Of a DNA stretch of 55,147 nt, positions 8,427-17,112 are shown piece after piece. Source of the DNA: Piscirickettsiaceae bacterium NZ-RLO1 (GTDB taxonomy: Bacteria; Pseudomonadota; Gammaproteobacteria; Piscirickettsiales; Piscirickettsiaceae); the NCBI GenBank assembly GCA_001644975.1, contig LVCQ01000002.1, positions 1 to 55,147 on the forward strand. The letters run 5' to 3'. The notes under the pieces were generated by a model. It was not told where the DNA came from. It saw nothing but the letters and a program-made list of their open reading frames with translations, and did no database searches. Every line of letters begins with the position of its first letter. The stretch's first letter is position 1. The translations under genes were made by a program, and so were the position numbers.

Positions 8427-10064
8427 TTAATTCACCCCTGCGCGCAATAAGTCACTATATAGTTTTAGTAGCTCCTTATAGCGCGCCAGCCGCTTGGCAT
8501 CTGTTGCTTTAATGTCTTTAGCTTGATCAAGATAACGGCCACAGCGCTGAAATAATATCTTTGTCCGCTTACCGCCCTGAGACATAAACGTAATAAGCGC
8601 TTGCGCAGCATTCAAGCTAATCGCAACATTATCGGGTAACTCTGTCGCTGCCAATTCAAATAATTCCACCGCCTCTGCATATTGCTGACTTCTAAACATT
8701 TCAACCGCTAAATGGTTAGCCTCATCGGGCGTAATTTTTGGACCATAATAAAATTCCCTAATTTTATCAGTAACATCAGCTTCATCTCGATGACGACAGA
8801 GCAAAATCCTGATCATCAATTCACCTTTGTGACCTAACTCACTATAAAAGAAATCACGCGCCACACTCACCTGATCCATCGGTTTCATTGAAGGATGATT
8901 TTTATCATATAAATCAACAGCCTTTCTTAAATGATCCTGAGCCTTACCTTTTTCTTTTAAATGATTAAAAATAGCGCCTTTTAATAAATGTAAACGAATC
9001 ATTAAGTCTTCACGCTCGCTATATGTCTCTTCCATCCCTTCCAAAAGATGCAAAGCTTCTTTACAAGGACGCATATCATCCAAACCATCTGCAGTCTTTT
9101 GATTTTGCTTTTGCAATTGGTTGGCTAAACGTAGAATATCATCAGGATCTTTTTGAGGAGAAAATTTACTTAATCTCAATACATTGCGTCGCGCAGCCTC
9201 TGCAACTTCCACATCTTCATTTTGCTCAGCAATGTCTGCCAATTTACGCTGTCTTGCTAAAGAATTAGGTGAAATCGCCACCGCTTTCTCTAGTACAGAT
9301 TGAGCTCGCTTCATCTCTCCTTGCTTAATTAAAGCCTTCGCTAACCAGTCACGCGCAACTAAATGCTCTTTATGCTCAGCAAGAATATACTTAAACTGAG
9401 TCGTCGACTCTTCATATTTTTCACTTAAATAATATATCTTACCTAAGCCAACCCGTGCCCATAATGCTTCTCGTTTCTCTAAAATGGCCATAAATGCCTC
9501 GCTGGCTTCAGGAAATTTATTTAAACGAAATAAAGTGTCAGCTTGTATTCTTTCACATTCATGCACAATATCACGAGAATCTGCCTGAGCAATTCTTATT
9601 TGGCATAAACGCAACACTTGATCATGATCAGCGGCATCCAGAGCATCATTAATTGCCGACATGATTTCACGCCGTTCCAAAATCACAGTCAGCCGATCAA
9701 TAAACTCAGCCACATTAAAAGGCTTAATCATATACGCATCAGGTAAATGCTCTAAAGCCCCCATCACCATACCGGGGTTAGCCACTGCCGTCACCATCAT
9801 AAACACGGCCGAGTGCTTCAAATCTCCCCCATCACGCAGCTCACCCAGTACGTCCATACCGTTTGGGCCATCCCCCATGTTATAATCACACAAGATGATG
9901 TCATACTGAGTCACCTTCGCCTGAGCGATCGCCTCATAGCCATCCACTGCTTGATCTATATTGCTTGCACCGACCTTTTGCAGCATCGACTTTAATACCG
10001 TACGCATCGATTTAAAATCATCAACGACTAAGATTTTTTTGTCTGCTAAGTCAATTTTCGGCAT
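8427..10064 (-). CDS. Response regulator receiver protein with C-terminal TPR repeats
   Basis: A CheY-like receiver domain covers residues 1-125: acidic pair DD at 15-16, phospho-acceptor Asp60 in ILCDYNM, Thr in MMVTAV, Lys in MIKPF. The remaining 420 residues are helical tetratricopeptide repeats (for example EASEAFMAILEKREALWARV, YAEAVELFELAATELP). No DNA-binding or enzymatic output is present, so the output should be protein-protein contact. I place the start at the ATG 10064; the frame extends two codons to a TTG. It diverges from the WD40 lipoprotein gene 101 bases away, and no kinase gene is adjacent. The cognate process is unknown to me. Confidence 0.85.
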   Translation of the reverse strand: MPKIDLADKKILVVDDFKSMRTVLKSMLQKVGASNIDQAVDGYEAIAQAKVTQYDIILCDYNMGDGPNGMDVLGELRDGGDLKHSAVFMMVTAVANPGMVMGALEHLPDAYMIKPFNVAEFIDRLTVILERREIMSAINDALDAADHDQVLRLCQIRIAQADSRDIVHECERIQADTLFRLNKFPEASEAFMAILEKREALWARVGLGKIYYLSEKYEESTTQFKYILAEHKEHLVARDWLAKALIKQGEMKRAQSVLEKAVAISPNSLARQRKLADIAEQNEDVEVAEAARRNVLRLSKFSPQKDPDDILRLANQLQKQNQKTADGLDDMRPCKEALHLLEGMEETYSEREDLMIRLHLLKGAIFNHLKEKGKAQDHLRKAVDLYDKNHPSMKPMDQVSVARDFFYSELGHKGELMIRILLCRHRDEADVTDKIREFYYGPKITPDEANHLAVEMFRSQQYAEAVELFELAATELPDNVAISLNAAQALITFMSQGGKRTKILFQRCGRYLDQAKDIKATDAKRLARYKELLKLYSDLLRAGVN

Positions 10065-10165
10065 TAACAATCACAATCGTCTCAATACTCCTCTAACCGT
10101 CAATTATAGAATAAGAACGCAATGAACAAGCGACACGCTACACTTTAAATTAAGTAAAGAATGAA

Positions 10166-11218
10166 ATGAGAGATAAAGTGAGCTTGAAGCGGGCCTACTA
10201 CATACTCGTTACATTGATTAAAAACATAAAATACATACTCGGGTTAGCACCTAGTGTACTACTGCTCGCATGCTCACCGTCCGAGCAACAGAAAACCTGG
10301 CAACTTGGCCGAAATGTCAGTCAACAAGCACATATTAGTAAAAGTATCAGATACATCCTCACCACTCCGGCGAATGCACCCGTTGAGCTATGGCAACTCG
10401 GTCGCTCTGCTCAAGGAAAGTTTGCTTGGCGCTTCCCAAACAATATTACCACCGGCTATACTCTCACTGATTTAGCCACCCCTCAATCCTACGCGGTCAT
10501 GGCAAATGGTCCTTATATTATCGTCTGGAGTACCCGCACCGGCAAAAGTTTAGCCTTCTGGAAGCTTCCTTTTAACATTAAAGAGATTAAAACATCACAA
10601 ACCAACCAGCTTAGCCTAGTTCGCACTGAATACGGTAAGGTCAAAATGGTTAATCTACGCACAGGACAGATTGATTTTTCTATCCCAACCGCAAAAACAG
10701 ACCAAGCCACGTACATTAGCCTCGCTGAAAATTCACATTATTTTGCAGTAGGCACGCAATCCGGCCGTGTTCACCTTTGGAACATGAAAAGCAAAAAATT
10801 ACTACATACTCTAAAATTGGGAAAAAAAGTATCTTTCTTAAAGTTTTCCAGTCACGGCAATAAAATACTCACCTCAACCTATACGGGTCTATCACAAATT
10901 TGGTACACACGTTCAGGCAAACTCATTTCAACATTAAAGGCCAATGGTGACTTATATAAAATACGCCAAGTCCCTGCACCAGTAACTGCTGCACGTTTTT
11001 CAACAACAGATCATTTGCTTGCAACCGGCTCACCCGGCGGTATTGTCAGAGTTTGGACAGTCACATCCGGCTATATTCACCGACATTGGCAAACCCCATC
11101 ACCCAGTTTTTGGGCACGTAAACACCCAACCGTACTTGACCTTGCCTTCACCTCAAAAGCAAAGTCAGTCATCACTGTCACCAGTGAAAATAAAGCGGCA
11201 CTTTGGCAACTTAATTAA
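10166..11218 (+). CDS. WD40-type beta-propeller lipoprotein
   Basis: The 350-residue protein has an N-terminal lipoprotein signal with lipobox LLLAC (Cys36), after an unusually long basic n-region. Acylation and export to the periplasmic side of a membrane are expected. The body shows WD40-like blades: VWSTRTGKSLAFWKL, LWNMKSKKLLHTLKLG, IWYTRSGKLISTLKANGD, VRVWTVTSGYIHRHW, and a final AALWQLN that may close the ring. Such propellers act as binding scaffolds. The coiled-coil gene at 11282 follows 63 bases later and may be co-transcribed. The start may lie at an internal codon closer to the hydrophobic core; I keep the ATG at 10166. Confidence 0.8.
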   Translation: MRDKVSLKRAYYILVTLIKNIKYILGLAPSVLLLACSPSEQQKTWQLGRNVSQQAHISKSIRYILTTPANAPVELWQLGRSAQGKFAWRFPNNITTGYTLTDLATPQSYAVMANGPYIIVWSTRTGKSLAFWKLPFNIKEIKTSQTNQLSLVRTEYGKVKMVNLRTGQIDFSIPTAKTDQATYISLAENSHYFAVGTQSGRVHLWNMKSKKLLHTLKLGKKVSFLKFSSHGNKILTSTYTGLSQIWYTRSGKLISTLKANGDLYKIRQVPAPVTAARFSTTDHLLATGSPGGIVRVWTVTSGYIHRHWQTPSPSFWARKHPTVLDLAFTSKAKSVITVTSENKAALWQLN

Positions 11219-11281
11219 TTTCACCATCATGGCACACGCCTTGCAGAAAAACACTAATAAGCATTTAAAAACAAGGTCATT

Positions 11282-11935
11282 GTGATACCAATGAAAGCGA
11301 CTATACCTAAAGACAGCAACAGCGAGACAAACATAAAGGATCAAATTTCTGCAAAGGCGAATGAACTGACACCGACTGAAGAAAATAAAGTGCGTGCTGC
11401 CGCATATGCAGAACAGATTCTATCAGGACACAGCTCGAATAAACTTGCTGAGCTTAACTACTTAGAGGACTTATTTCAGCGTAAAGAAGCCATCGCAAAA
11501 CGCGCCGAAGAAAACCACCGTCAAGCACAACAGCTTTTTAATGAAAAAATGACTGATAACCAATACGTTAGACAAAAAATTCAACACACCGAGCAGGCAC
11601 ATCAGCGAGAGATGGGACATTTAAGCACAGTACAACATAAGCTTGCCCTGGCCGCACATGCTGCAATTAGTCTAGCAGCACAAAAAAAACGCGATGAACA
11701 ACGCGCCCAAGAAAATATCGACAAGTCCATTTCATCCTATCAAAATCTAATATCAAATCTACAAACACTGAAAAAAGTCAACGATTTAGAATTAAGCAAG
11801 GCGGAAAAACTCGTTAGAAAAACTGAAAAAGAAGCCCTCATTCAGCGTGAAGCTTCTAAGAAAGCTAAAAACAGTTCATTAGTACTACGCCAACAGCTAG
11901 GAATAATAACGGGCAAGAGTATCAATAAACGTTAA
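11282..11935 (+). CDS. Coiled-coil protein, unknown function
   Basis: The 217-residue protein is almost entirely charged and helical with no Cys, no signal peptide and no membrane segment. Heptad-rich stretches run from about residue 60 to 190, ending KKAKNSSLVLRQQLG. It resembles FliJ/YscO-type coiled coils only in composition, which is not evidence of homology. The GTG at 11282 has AAGG five bases upstream; the ATG at 11291 is the alternative start. It sits behind the WD40 lipoprotein, and its stop codon overlaps the stop of ubiI on the other strand. Confidence 0.7.
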   Translation: MIPMKATIPKDSNSETNIKDQISAKANELTPTEENKVRAAAYAEQILSGHSSNKLAELNYLEDLFQRKEAIAKRAEENHRQAQQLFNEKMTDNQYVRQKIQHTEQAHQREMGHLSTVQHKLALAAHAAISLAAQKKRDEQRAQENIDKSISSYQNLISNLQTLKKVNDLELSKAEKLVRKTEKEALIQREASKKAKNSSLVLRQQLGIITGKSINKR

Positions 11936-13185
11936 ACTCCCTCTAACACGGGCTGCAATACCTGAGGCAGAGTCACCTGACGCCCTAACGCCCGCTTGAT
12001 TAACTGACATTTAATAAAATCTGTTTGATCTGCGTATTTTAATCCCAAAGTTCTAAGCCAAACAATCGGCGCAGCACGCGTTGCGAACAATTCTTTAAAC
12101 CCAGTCATCACCGCACTCGTAAGCAAATTATCCCCATAGCGCGCACGCTCATACTTTTGCAAAGTCATCATATGGCCAATATCACGCTTTTTTTGTCTGG
12201 CTGTTACCAAAACATCGACTAAACTCATCACATCCAGAAATCCCAAATTAACACCCTGGCCTGCTAATGGGTGAATGCGGTGTGCTGCATCACCAACCAG
12301 CGCGACACGTGGGCGTGCATAGCCACAGGCATGCGCTGCACTCAAAGGAAAAGCAAAGCGTTTAGCAACCTCATTGATCTGACCCAGCCGACCAGAAAAC
12401 GCATGCATAAGCTCTTGCTTAAAAGCACTATCCGTTAAATTCAAAACACGCTCGATCTGATCTTGGTCAAGTGACCACACAATCGAGGAATAATACTCAT
12501 CATCCAAAGGTAAGAATGCCAAGGGTCCTGTTGGCAAGAAGCGCTGCCACGCTGTTCTTTGGTGTGACTTTTCAGTCACAACGGTAGTCACTAAGGCAGA
12601 TTGTTGATAGTCACGTGTACTAACAGGCCATACTAACTGCTCACGCACCCAGGAGTGCACACCATCCGCACCAATAATAACCACGCTTTGTAAACACTCA
12701 CCTGAGTTTAATGTCAAGCTCACGTGATCTTCTTGTATATTTAAAGCCTCAGCGCAACAATCATCATATAAGGTGATATCAAAGCATTCACGCTTGAGCT
12801 CTAATGCAGTTAACAATCCCTTAACAATCACATCATTCTCAATGATATGACCTAATACCGCCTCACCGGCCTCTGCCGCATTAAAGTCAATGCAGCCATA
12901 GCCCAAGCTATCCCAAACACTCATCGCCTGATATGGTGCACAGCGCTGCTTAGCAATATGCGGCCAAGCGCCTATATGCTCTAAAAAGGTTTGACTACAT
13001 GGCGTAATGGCACTCACGCGCGGCGCATATGCGCCTTTTTGAGGTGAATATTGGTGATATTGAGCACGTAACGAGCTTTTTTCAATCACAGCGACACGAA
13101 AGCCTTGCATAGCAGCAAATAACGCCGCTGCTAGCCCCGTCATGCCTCCTCCCATCACCACAATATCAAATGATTTCATCATCAT
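11932..13185 (-). CDS. ubiI: FAD-dependent ubiquinone hydroxylase, UbiI/VisC type
   Basis: The 417-residue flavoprotein monooxygenase hydroxylates C5 of the octaprenylphenol ring in aerobic ubiquinone synthesis (family knowledge). Visible are the Rossmann start DIVVMGGGMTGLAAALFAA, the ARG/RVSAIT segment typical of UbiI/UbiF (PRVSAITPCSQTFLEHIGAW), the NAD(P)H-binding GADGVHSWVRE and the FAD motif GDAAHRIHPLAGQGVNLG. It lies 17 bases downstream of ubiH, as in the E. coli ubiH-visC pair. UbiF specificity cannot be excluded from sequence alone. The start is one of three ATG codons in a row (MMMKSF). Confidence 0.88.
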   Translation of the reverse strand: MMMKSFDIVVMGGGMTGLAAALFAAMQGFRVAVIEKSSLRAQYHQYSPQKGAYAPRVSAITPCSQTFLEHIGAWPHIAKQRCAPYQAMSVWDSLGYGCIDFNAAEAGEAVLGHIIENDVIVKGLLTALELKRECFDITLYDDCCAEALNIQEDHVSLTLNSGECLQSVVIIGADGVHSWVREQLVWPVSTRDYQQSALVTTVVTEKSHQRTAWQRFLPTGPLAFLPLDDEYYSSIVWSLDQDQIERVLNLTDSAFKQELMHAFSGRLGQINEVAKRFAFPLSAAHACGYARPRVALVGDAAHRIHPLAGQGVNLGFLDVMSLVDVLVTARQKKRDIGHMMTLQKYERARYGDNLLTSAVMTGFKELFATRAAPIVWLRTLGLKYADQTDFIKCQLIKRALGRQVTLPQVLQPVLEGV

Positions 13186-13202
13186 TACCTTATAGCTCTT
13201 AC

Positions 13203-14462
13203 CTATTGATCTAATCCAGAGTGATCACAAATACCCGCAATGGTCAACAAACCCGGCAGCTGATAGCCTACGGTTTTTTTCACACGCGCTTGGCGCAGCA
13301 AACTAACAAGTTCAAGACTCGATAACCAAGTCCGACGCAGCTGACTGACTATCCCCAGTGGGTTAGCAAACCCAGCCAATAAGCAATCCACATCATGCAT
13401 AATATGCTGATTACGACGCTGCTTGCTCTGGCTATAACGCGCTAACATTGCCGCTGAGCCTAGTACATCCTGATCAATATCAATAAAACTATCAACTAAA
13501 CAGGCTAAGTCATATAAACCTAAGTTCAGCCCCTGGCCGCTTAATGGATGCAATGTATGCTCAGCATTCCCCAACAACACACAACGCTCACGCCACGCGC
13601 TCTTAACTACCATCTTTTTCAATGGAAAAACCATACGTCGCCCAATGGCCGTGCAACGACCTAATGAATAACCAATCACTTCATACAAGCGCTCAATAAA
13701 GTCTTGCTCAGATATGGCCAATAAACTCGTAATCTCATTGGTCGGTGCTGCCCAAAATAGTGCCAGCCGTCGCTCTGTTAATGGCAAGAGCCCCAAGGAA
13801 CCTGATTGAGTAAACCGCTCAAACGAGCGTCCTCGATGACCATGCTTAAGCTGTAAATTAACAACGAGGGCCTGCTGCTGGTAATCATATTGCTCGATTG
13901 GCATACCAGCCAAACGGCGTACCGTCGATGACGTTCCATCAGCACCAACCACAAGTTTGGCCGCTAACTGCGTTTTCTGTTGATCCGCTTGCAAAGTCAA
14001 TACAGCGCGATCTGCCTGATTAAAATCCAGCTGACATAATCTCATGCCTTGTTGGTGTATCAATGCACTGTGATAAGAATCACGACTAGATTGAGAGTGT
14101 ATTTTCTCATTTAAGATTTGTTGGATTTGATCTAAAGGTATGACATAACCAAAAGCACGGTATCCTAATGCCTGTGCATCAAGGCGTGTCTTCGACCACG
14201 CACCCTGCTCAGAGACTTCAATATGCTCAATCGGCTGTGCGCTCATCTGTAAGCATGACCACAACCCCAAATGCTTAAATAAACGGCAGCTGGCGAGGGA
14301 TAGAGCGATCGATCGTTGATCTAAGGCACTTAATTGCACCTGATGCTCAGCAGGTAAAGCTTCGATCAATGCGACCTTAAAGTCAGTGAACTGCGTCAAT
14401 GCCAATGCTAAACTCGCGCCAATGACGCCGCCACCAACAATGGCAATATCCACCTCTTGCAT
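13203..14462 (-). CDS. ubiH: FAD-dependent 2-octaprenyl-6-methoxyphenol hydroxylase
   Basis: The 419-residue paralogue of the neighbouring UbiI hydroxylates C1 of the ubiquinone ring. Motifs are DIAIVGGGVIGASLALAL, DQRSIALSLASCRLFKHLGL (the R.IAL..... segment of UbiH), GADGTSSTVRRLAG and LGNAEHTLHPLSGQGLNLG, where Asn replaces the Asp of GDAAH, as is usual in UbiH. It is followed closely by ubiI and preceded by the ygfB gene after 24 bases. In E. coli pepP lies between ygfB and ubiH; here it is missing. Confidence 0.9.
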   Translation of the reverse strand: MQEVDIAIVGGGVIGASLALALTQFTDFKVALIEALPAEHQVQLSALDQRSIALSLASCRLFKHLGLWSCLQMSAQPIEHIEVSEQGAWSKTRLDAQALGYRAFGYVIPLDQIQQILNEKIHSQSSRDSYHSALIHQQGMRLCQLDFNQADRAVLTLQADQQKTQLAAKLVVGADGTSSTVRRLAGMPIEQYDYQQQALVVNLQLKHGHRGRSFERFTQSGSLGLLPLTERRLALFWAAPTNEITSLLAISEQDFIERLYEVIGYSLGRCTAIGRRMVFPLKKMVVKSAWRERCVLLGNAEHTLHPLSGQGLNLGLYDLACLVDSFIDIDQDVLGSAAMLARYSQSKQRRNQHIMHDVDCLLAGFANPLGIVSQLRRTWLSSLELVSLLRQARVKKTVGYQLPGLLTIAGICDHSGLDQ

Positions 14463-14486
14463 ACAATAATCTCAATGCTTAATTAT

Positions 14487-15077
14487 TTAATGAACAGTCA
14501 TCTGAGTCGCTTGACCAGAACCGGCTAGTTCACTATGAACAAAAAGCGCCGCCATACGTACATATTCAGCAATTTCAGTGTATGCCGCTTCATTTTCATT
14601 GCTATCTTCAATTGCTAAATCCAACTGTGCAACTTCAGCTAAATCTTTTAAGGTCGTCGCTAATTCACCTTCTTTATATTTAGCAATATTAACACCCGAT
14701 AAATGCAGACCGGTTAAAAAGCCTTGAGTCCAGGCACATAATAAACTCGCACGCTCAGTTAACGCAGCATTATCATCAGGTAACAGCAGAGCAAAAGTAA
14801 AATCACCAGCCGAGAGCTGCTCCCAGCTTATTTTAAACAATACCTCTAACTGTTTTAACTGCTCTTTGACCATGACATTACTAAAAAGGTCACTTTCAGC
14901 ATCAAGGTGAGCCCCCGTAAATATCGCTTTTTCTAACCATGATTTACAGGTTAAATTACTTTGACTCGCCAACATACCAATCAGCAAGCCATGCACATCC
15001 GCTGCAGTCATCCCTTCAACACCTAAGGCTTGCAGCACATGATCTACCGTTTTAAATTCAACTAATGCTTGACTCAT
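14487..15077 (-). CDS. ygfB: UPF0149 (YgfB/YecA) family protein
   Basis: The 196-residue, cysteine-poor, acidic helical protein matches the YgfB family: TAADVHGLLIGMLA near the start, then the LLPDDNAALTERASLLCAWTQGFLTGL region and a final AAYTEIAEYVRMAALFVHSEL. The C-terminal zinc-binding motif of YecA is absent, as in YgfB. Its biochemical role is poorly known; in Pseudomonas a YgfB homologue influences gene expression (recalled, not checked). It is the first gene of the ygfB-ubiH-ubiI unit and diverges from the small coiled-coil gene before zapA, the standard gammaproteobacterial arrangement. Confidence 0.88.
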   Translation of the reverse strand: MSQALVEFKTVDHVLQALGVEGMTAADVHGLLIGMLASQSNLTCKSWLEKAIFTGAHLDAESDLFSNVMVKEQLKQLEVLFKISWEQLSAGDFTFALLLPDDNAALTERASLLCAWTQGFLTGLHLSGVNIAKYKEGELATTLKDLAEVAQLDLAIEDSNENEAAYTEIAEYVRMAALFVHSELAGSGQATQMTVH

Positions 15078-15221
15078 TTTAGCTTATCTCCTCGCCACTC
15101 ACGCCAATATCCTACCACCAGCTCAAATCGGTATCCAATAATTCATCACCTAGCCCTTACATTGACCTAGCAATCAACAGCTTCTACCCTAGAGATATAG
15201 GGAATAATAAAGGGTATCTAT

Positions 15222-15446
15222 ATGGATGAGCTCAAGCTTGCGGCCTTAACACGTGATATTAGCAAGATAATTGAGCTTTGTGAGCAGCTCAAAAAAGAAA
15301 ACCTCGCTTTAAAAACACAGAAAAATGCCCTCATTAAAGAACGCTCACAGCTACTTGATAAAAACCAAGTAGCCAAAACACGTATTGAATCTATGCTGCT
15401 TAGGCTAGAAGAGTTGGAAAAAGCAAATGCCAAAGCAAGCACCTAA
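15222..15446 (+). CDS. Small coiled-coil protein (TIGR02449 type, ZapB-like)
   Basis: The 74-residue protein is one continuous coiled coil (LCEQLKKENLALKTQKNALI, SQLLDKNQVAKTRIESMLLR). Family TIGR02449 proteins sit just upstream of zapA in gammaproteobacteria and look like ZapB, a Z-ring-associated coiled coil, so a division role is a reasonable inference. AAAGGG lies 8 bases before the ATG. The last 20 bases overlap the start of zapA, suggesting translational coupling. Confidence 0.8.
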   Translation: MDELKLAALTRDISKIIELCEQLKKENLALKTQKNALIKERSQLLDKNQVAKTRIESMLLRLEELEKANAKAST

Positions 15447-15756
15447 ATACCCCGCCATTGTCAAAGCAATCAAAGTCCTTGATAAGTACTATCAGGTTAA
15501 TTGCCCCCCAGATCAATATCGTGCACTGGAAGAAGCGGCGCTACTACTCGACGATAAAATGCGTCATATCCGCGACAGTGGCAAAGTCATCGGTGTCGAA
15601 CGCATTGCCATTATGGCAGCCTTGAATCTCGCCCATGATTACCTTAAAAATATGAACCACCGTGACGATTATATTGATGATGTAAATCAACAACTTGAAC
15701 AATTAGAGCATAAAGTAAAACAAGCCCTTCGCTTTTCTAGTGAAAAAGAGATATAA
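15427..15756 (+). CDS. zapA: Cell division protein ZapA
   Basis: The 109-residue FtsZ-associated protein crosslinks Z-ring protofilaments. The family pattern is visible: N-terminal beta-strand (AIKVLDKYYQVNCPPDQYRA), the LEEAALLLDDKMRHIRDSG helix, IGVERIAIMAALNLAHDYL and a C-terminal coiled coil (NQQLEQLEHKVKQAL). It overlaps the preceding coiled-coil gene by 20 bases. Its stop codon TAA lies inside the -10 box of the 6S RNA promoter, a compact arrangement. Confidence 0.92.
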   Translation: MPKQAPKYPAIVKAIKVLDKYYQVNCPPDQYRALEEAALLLDDKMRHIRDSGKVIGVERIAIMAALNLAHDYLKNMNHRDDYIDDVNQQLEQLEHKVKQALRFSSEKEI

Positions 15757-15757
15757 T
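15728..15757 (+). promoter_or_regulatory. 6S RNA promoter inside the end of zapA
   Basis: A perfect -10 box TATAAT lies at 15752-15757 and contains the zapA stop codon (15754-15756). A weak -35 (TTCGCT at 15728-15733) is 18 bases upstream. Transcription would start near 15764-15765, exactly where the 6S RNA terminal stem begins. Confidence 0.7.
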
Positions 15758-15764
15758 ACTAATC

Positions 15765-15947
15765 AGTCCTACTGTCGTGTACGAGATAGGGTAAACATCT
15801 TGAGCCGATATCGCACATGCCGGGAGTTGAATAAAGTGCTGTGAGCCTGCTTGCCAAGAAGCAAGACGCCTGATGCACTAAAGGAGACACCCACCTAGTT
15901 TTACTGGGTTCAATGCTGCGCACCTTAACGGCACGATGGAGGACTTT
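15765..15947 (+). ncRNA. ssrS: 6S RNA
   Basis: Position and sequence both fit 6S RNA, which binds the sigma-70 RNA polymerase holoenzyme and mimics an open promoter in stationary phase. The ends pair (AGTCCT...CGTG near 15765-15779 with CACGATGGAGGACT at 15934-15947). The conserved TTGAGCCGATAT (15801-15812) matches the E. coli CTGAGCCGATAT, and CACCCACCT...TGGGTTCAATGCTGCG forms the 3' side. Predicted length is 183 nt, against 184 in E. coli. It lies between zapA and the formyl-THF cyclo-ligase gene, the classic zapA-ssrS-ygfA order. Confidence 0.93.
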
Positions 15948-15978
15948 TACCTCTCTTCTAATTTAATAACAATACAAA

Positions 15979-16542
15979 ATGATCACTAAACAACAGCTAC
16001 GCCTCAAAATGCGTAAGATACGCCAATCGTTCTCTCTCACTGTTCAGCATCAAGCTGCAGAGTTATTTAAAAAGCAATTAATTAATAGTAAAGCTTTAAA
16101 CTCAGCCAAACATATTGCACTATATCTACCCCATGATGGCGAAATTAATCTCACACCAACCTTACATTGGTTATGGCAACAGCATAAACAATGCTATCTC
16201 CCTATTGTGCCAACTACAGGCAAAGTACTTACTTTTGGTCATTATGAAAAAAATACGACTCTAACCCCAAACCGTTACGGCATTAATGAGCCAGCCACAG
16301 AGCATATTTTAAGGCCATCACAGCTGGATGCAGCCCTCCTTCCACTGGTTGCCTTTGATAACGCTGGCAATCGCTTAGGCATGGGCGGTGGGTATTATGA
16401 TACCAGCTTTGCCAAACTCACCGATAAAGTTACCTTAATCGGCTGCGCGCACCACGCCCAACAATTAGAGGCTCTGCCTATTGACAGCTGGGATCTTCCT
16501 GTCCATGCGATTGTCACTGACCAATGTTTTTATATATATTAG
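15979..16542 (+). CDS. fau: 5-formyltetrahydrofolate cyclo-ligase
   Basis: The 187-residue enzyme converts 5-formyl-THF to 5,10-methenyl-THF with ATP. Family features are an N-terminal basic stretch (KQQLRLKMRKIRQSF), IALYLPHDGEINLTP, YLPIVPTTGKVLTF, LLPLVAFDNAGNRLGMGGGYYD (the ATP/folate loop) and the C-terminal WDLPVHAIVTDQ. It is also known as ygfA. It directly follows 6S RNA and is probably made as part of the same transcript, as in E. coli. Confidence 0.94.
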   Translation: MITKQQLRLKMRKIRQSFSLTVQHQAAELFKKQLINSKALNSAKHIALYLPHDGEINLTPTLHWLWQQHKQCYLPIVPTTGKVLTFGHYEKNTTLTPNRYGINEPATEHILRPSQLDAALLPLVAFDNAGNRLGMGGGYYDTSFAKLTDKVTLIGCAHHAQQLEALPIDSWDLPVHAIVTDQCFYIY

Positions 16543-16579
16543 TGAATCAATATAAATTAATATTTAGGTATATATAATA

Positions 16580-17041
16580 ATGAAATATTGGCTTATGAAA
16601 TCTGAACCCGATGCCTTTAGTATCGATAATTTACAAGCGCTGCCCAAACAAACGGACAGTTGGGATGGCATTCGCAACTATCAAGCGCGCAATATGATGC
16701 GTGATGAGATGAGTGTCGGTGACTTAATCTTCTTTTATCATTCAAATTGTAAGACACCTGGCATCGTTGGCATCATGAAGGTCGCCAGTCCACCCTATCC
16801 AGATCACACCCAATTTGATCCTGAATCTAAATACTACGACCCCAAAGCAACCACCGACAAACCACGCTGGATCATGGTCGATGTTACCTTCGTTGAAAAG
16901 TTTAACCACACCATCTCACTGAACACACTCAAGCACGCCCCTGAACTAAGTGAGATGGCTGTCGCTAGAAAAGGCAATCGACTCTCTATCACTCCTGTTA
17001 CCACCGATCAATGGGAATTTATTCTTTCCCTGCAAAAATAA
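16580..17041 (+). CDS. EVE domain protein
   Basis: The 153-residue protein is a complete EVE domain, a PUA-like fold thought to recognise modified nucleobases. Matches are KYWLMKSEPDAFSIDNL, WDGIRNYQARNMMRDEMSVGD, FYHSNCKTPGIVGIMKV, the YYDPKATTDKPRWIMVDV segment and the final WEFILSL. It begins 37 bases after fau and may be in the same operon. Bacterial EVE proteins often stand near housekeeping genes, so this position does not by itself suggest defence. Confidence 0.9.
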   Translation: MKYWLMKSEPDAFSIDNLQALPKQTDSWDGIRNYQARNMMRDEMSVGDLIFFYHSNCKTPGIVGIMKVASPPYPDHTQFDPESKYYDPKATTDKPRWIMVDVTFVEKFNHTISLNTLKHAPELSEMAVARKGNRLSITPVTTDQWEFILSLQK

Positions 17042-17112
17042 CTTTAAATCACTCAATTATCACCTAGACTGAAAAGTAAAGGACCCTTTTTTTAGTTCTA
17101 GCGTGGTTTAAC

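Noticed and set aside
15180-15221. TTGACC/TACCCT promoter before the zapA operon
   Set aside because: The -10 is poor and the spacing is 16; not strong enough to list.
16580-17041. EVE-domain gene as part of an antiphage system
   Set aside because: It follows fau in a housekeeping neighbourhood, with no restriction or other defence gene nearby.
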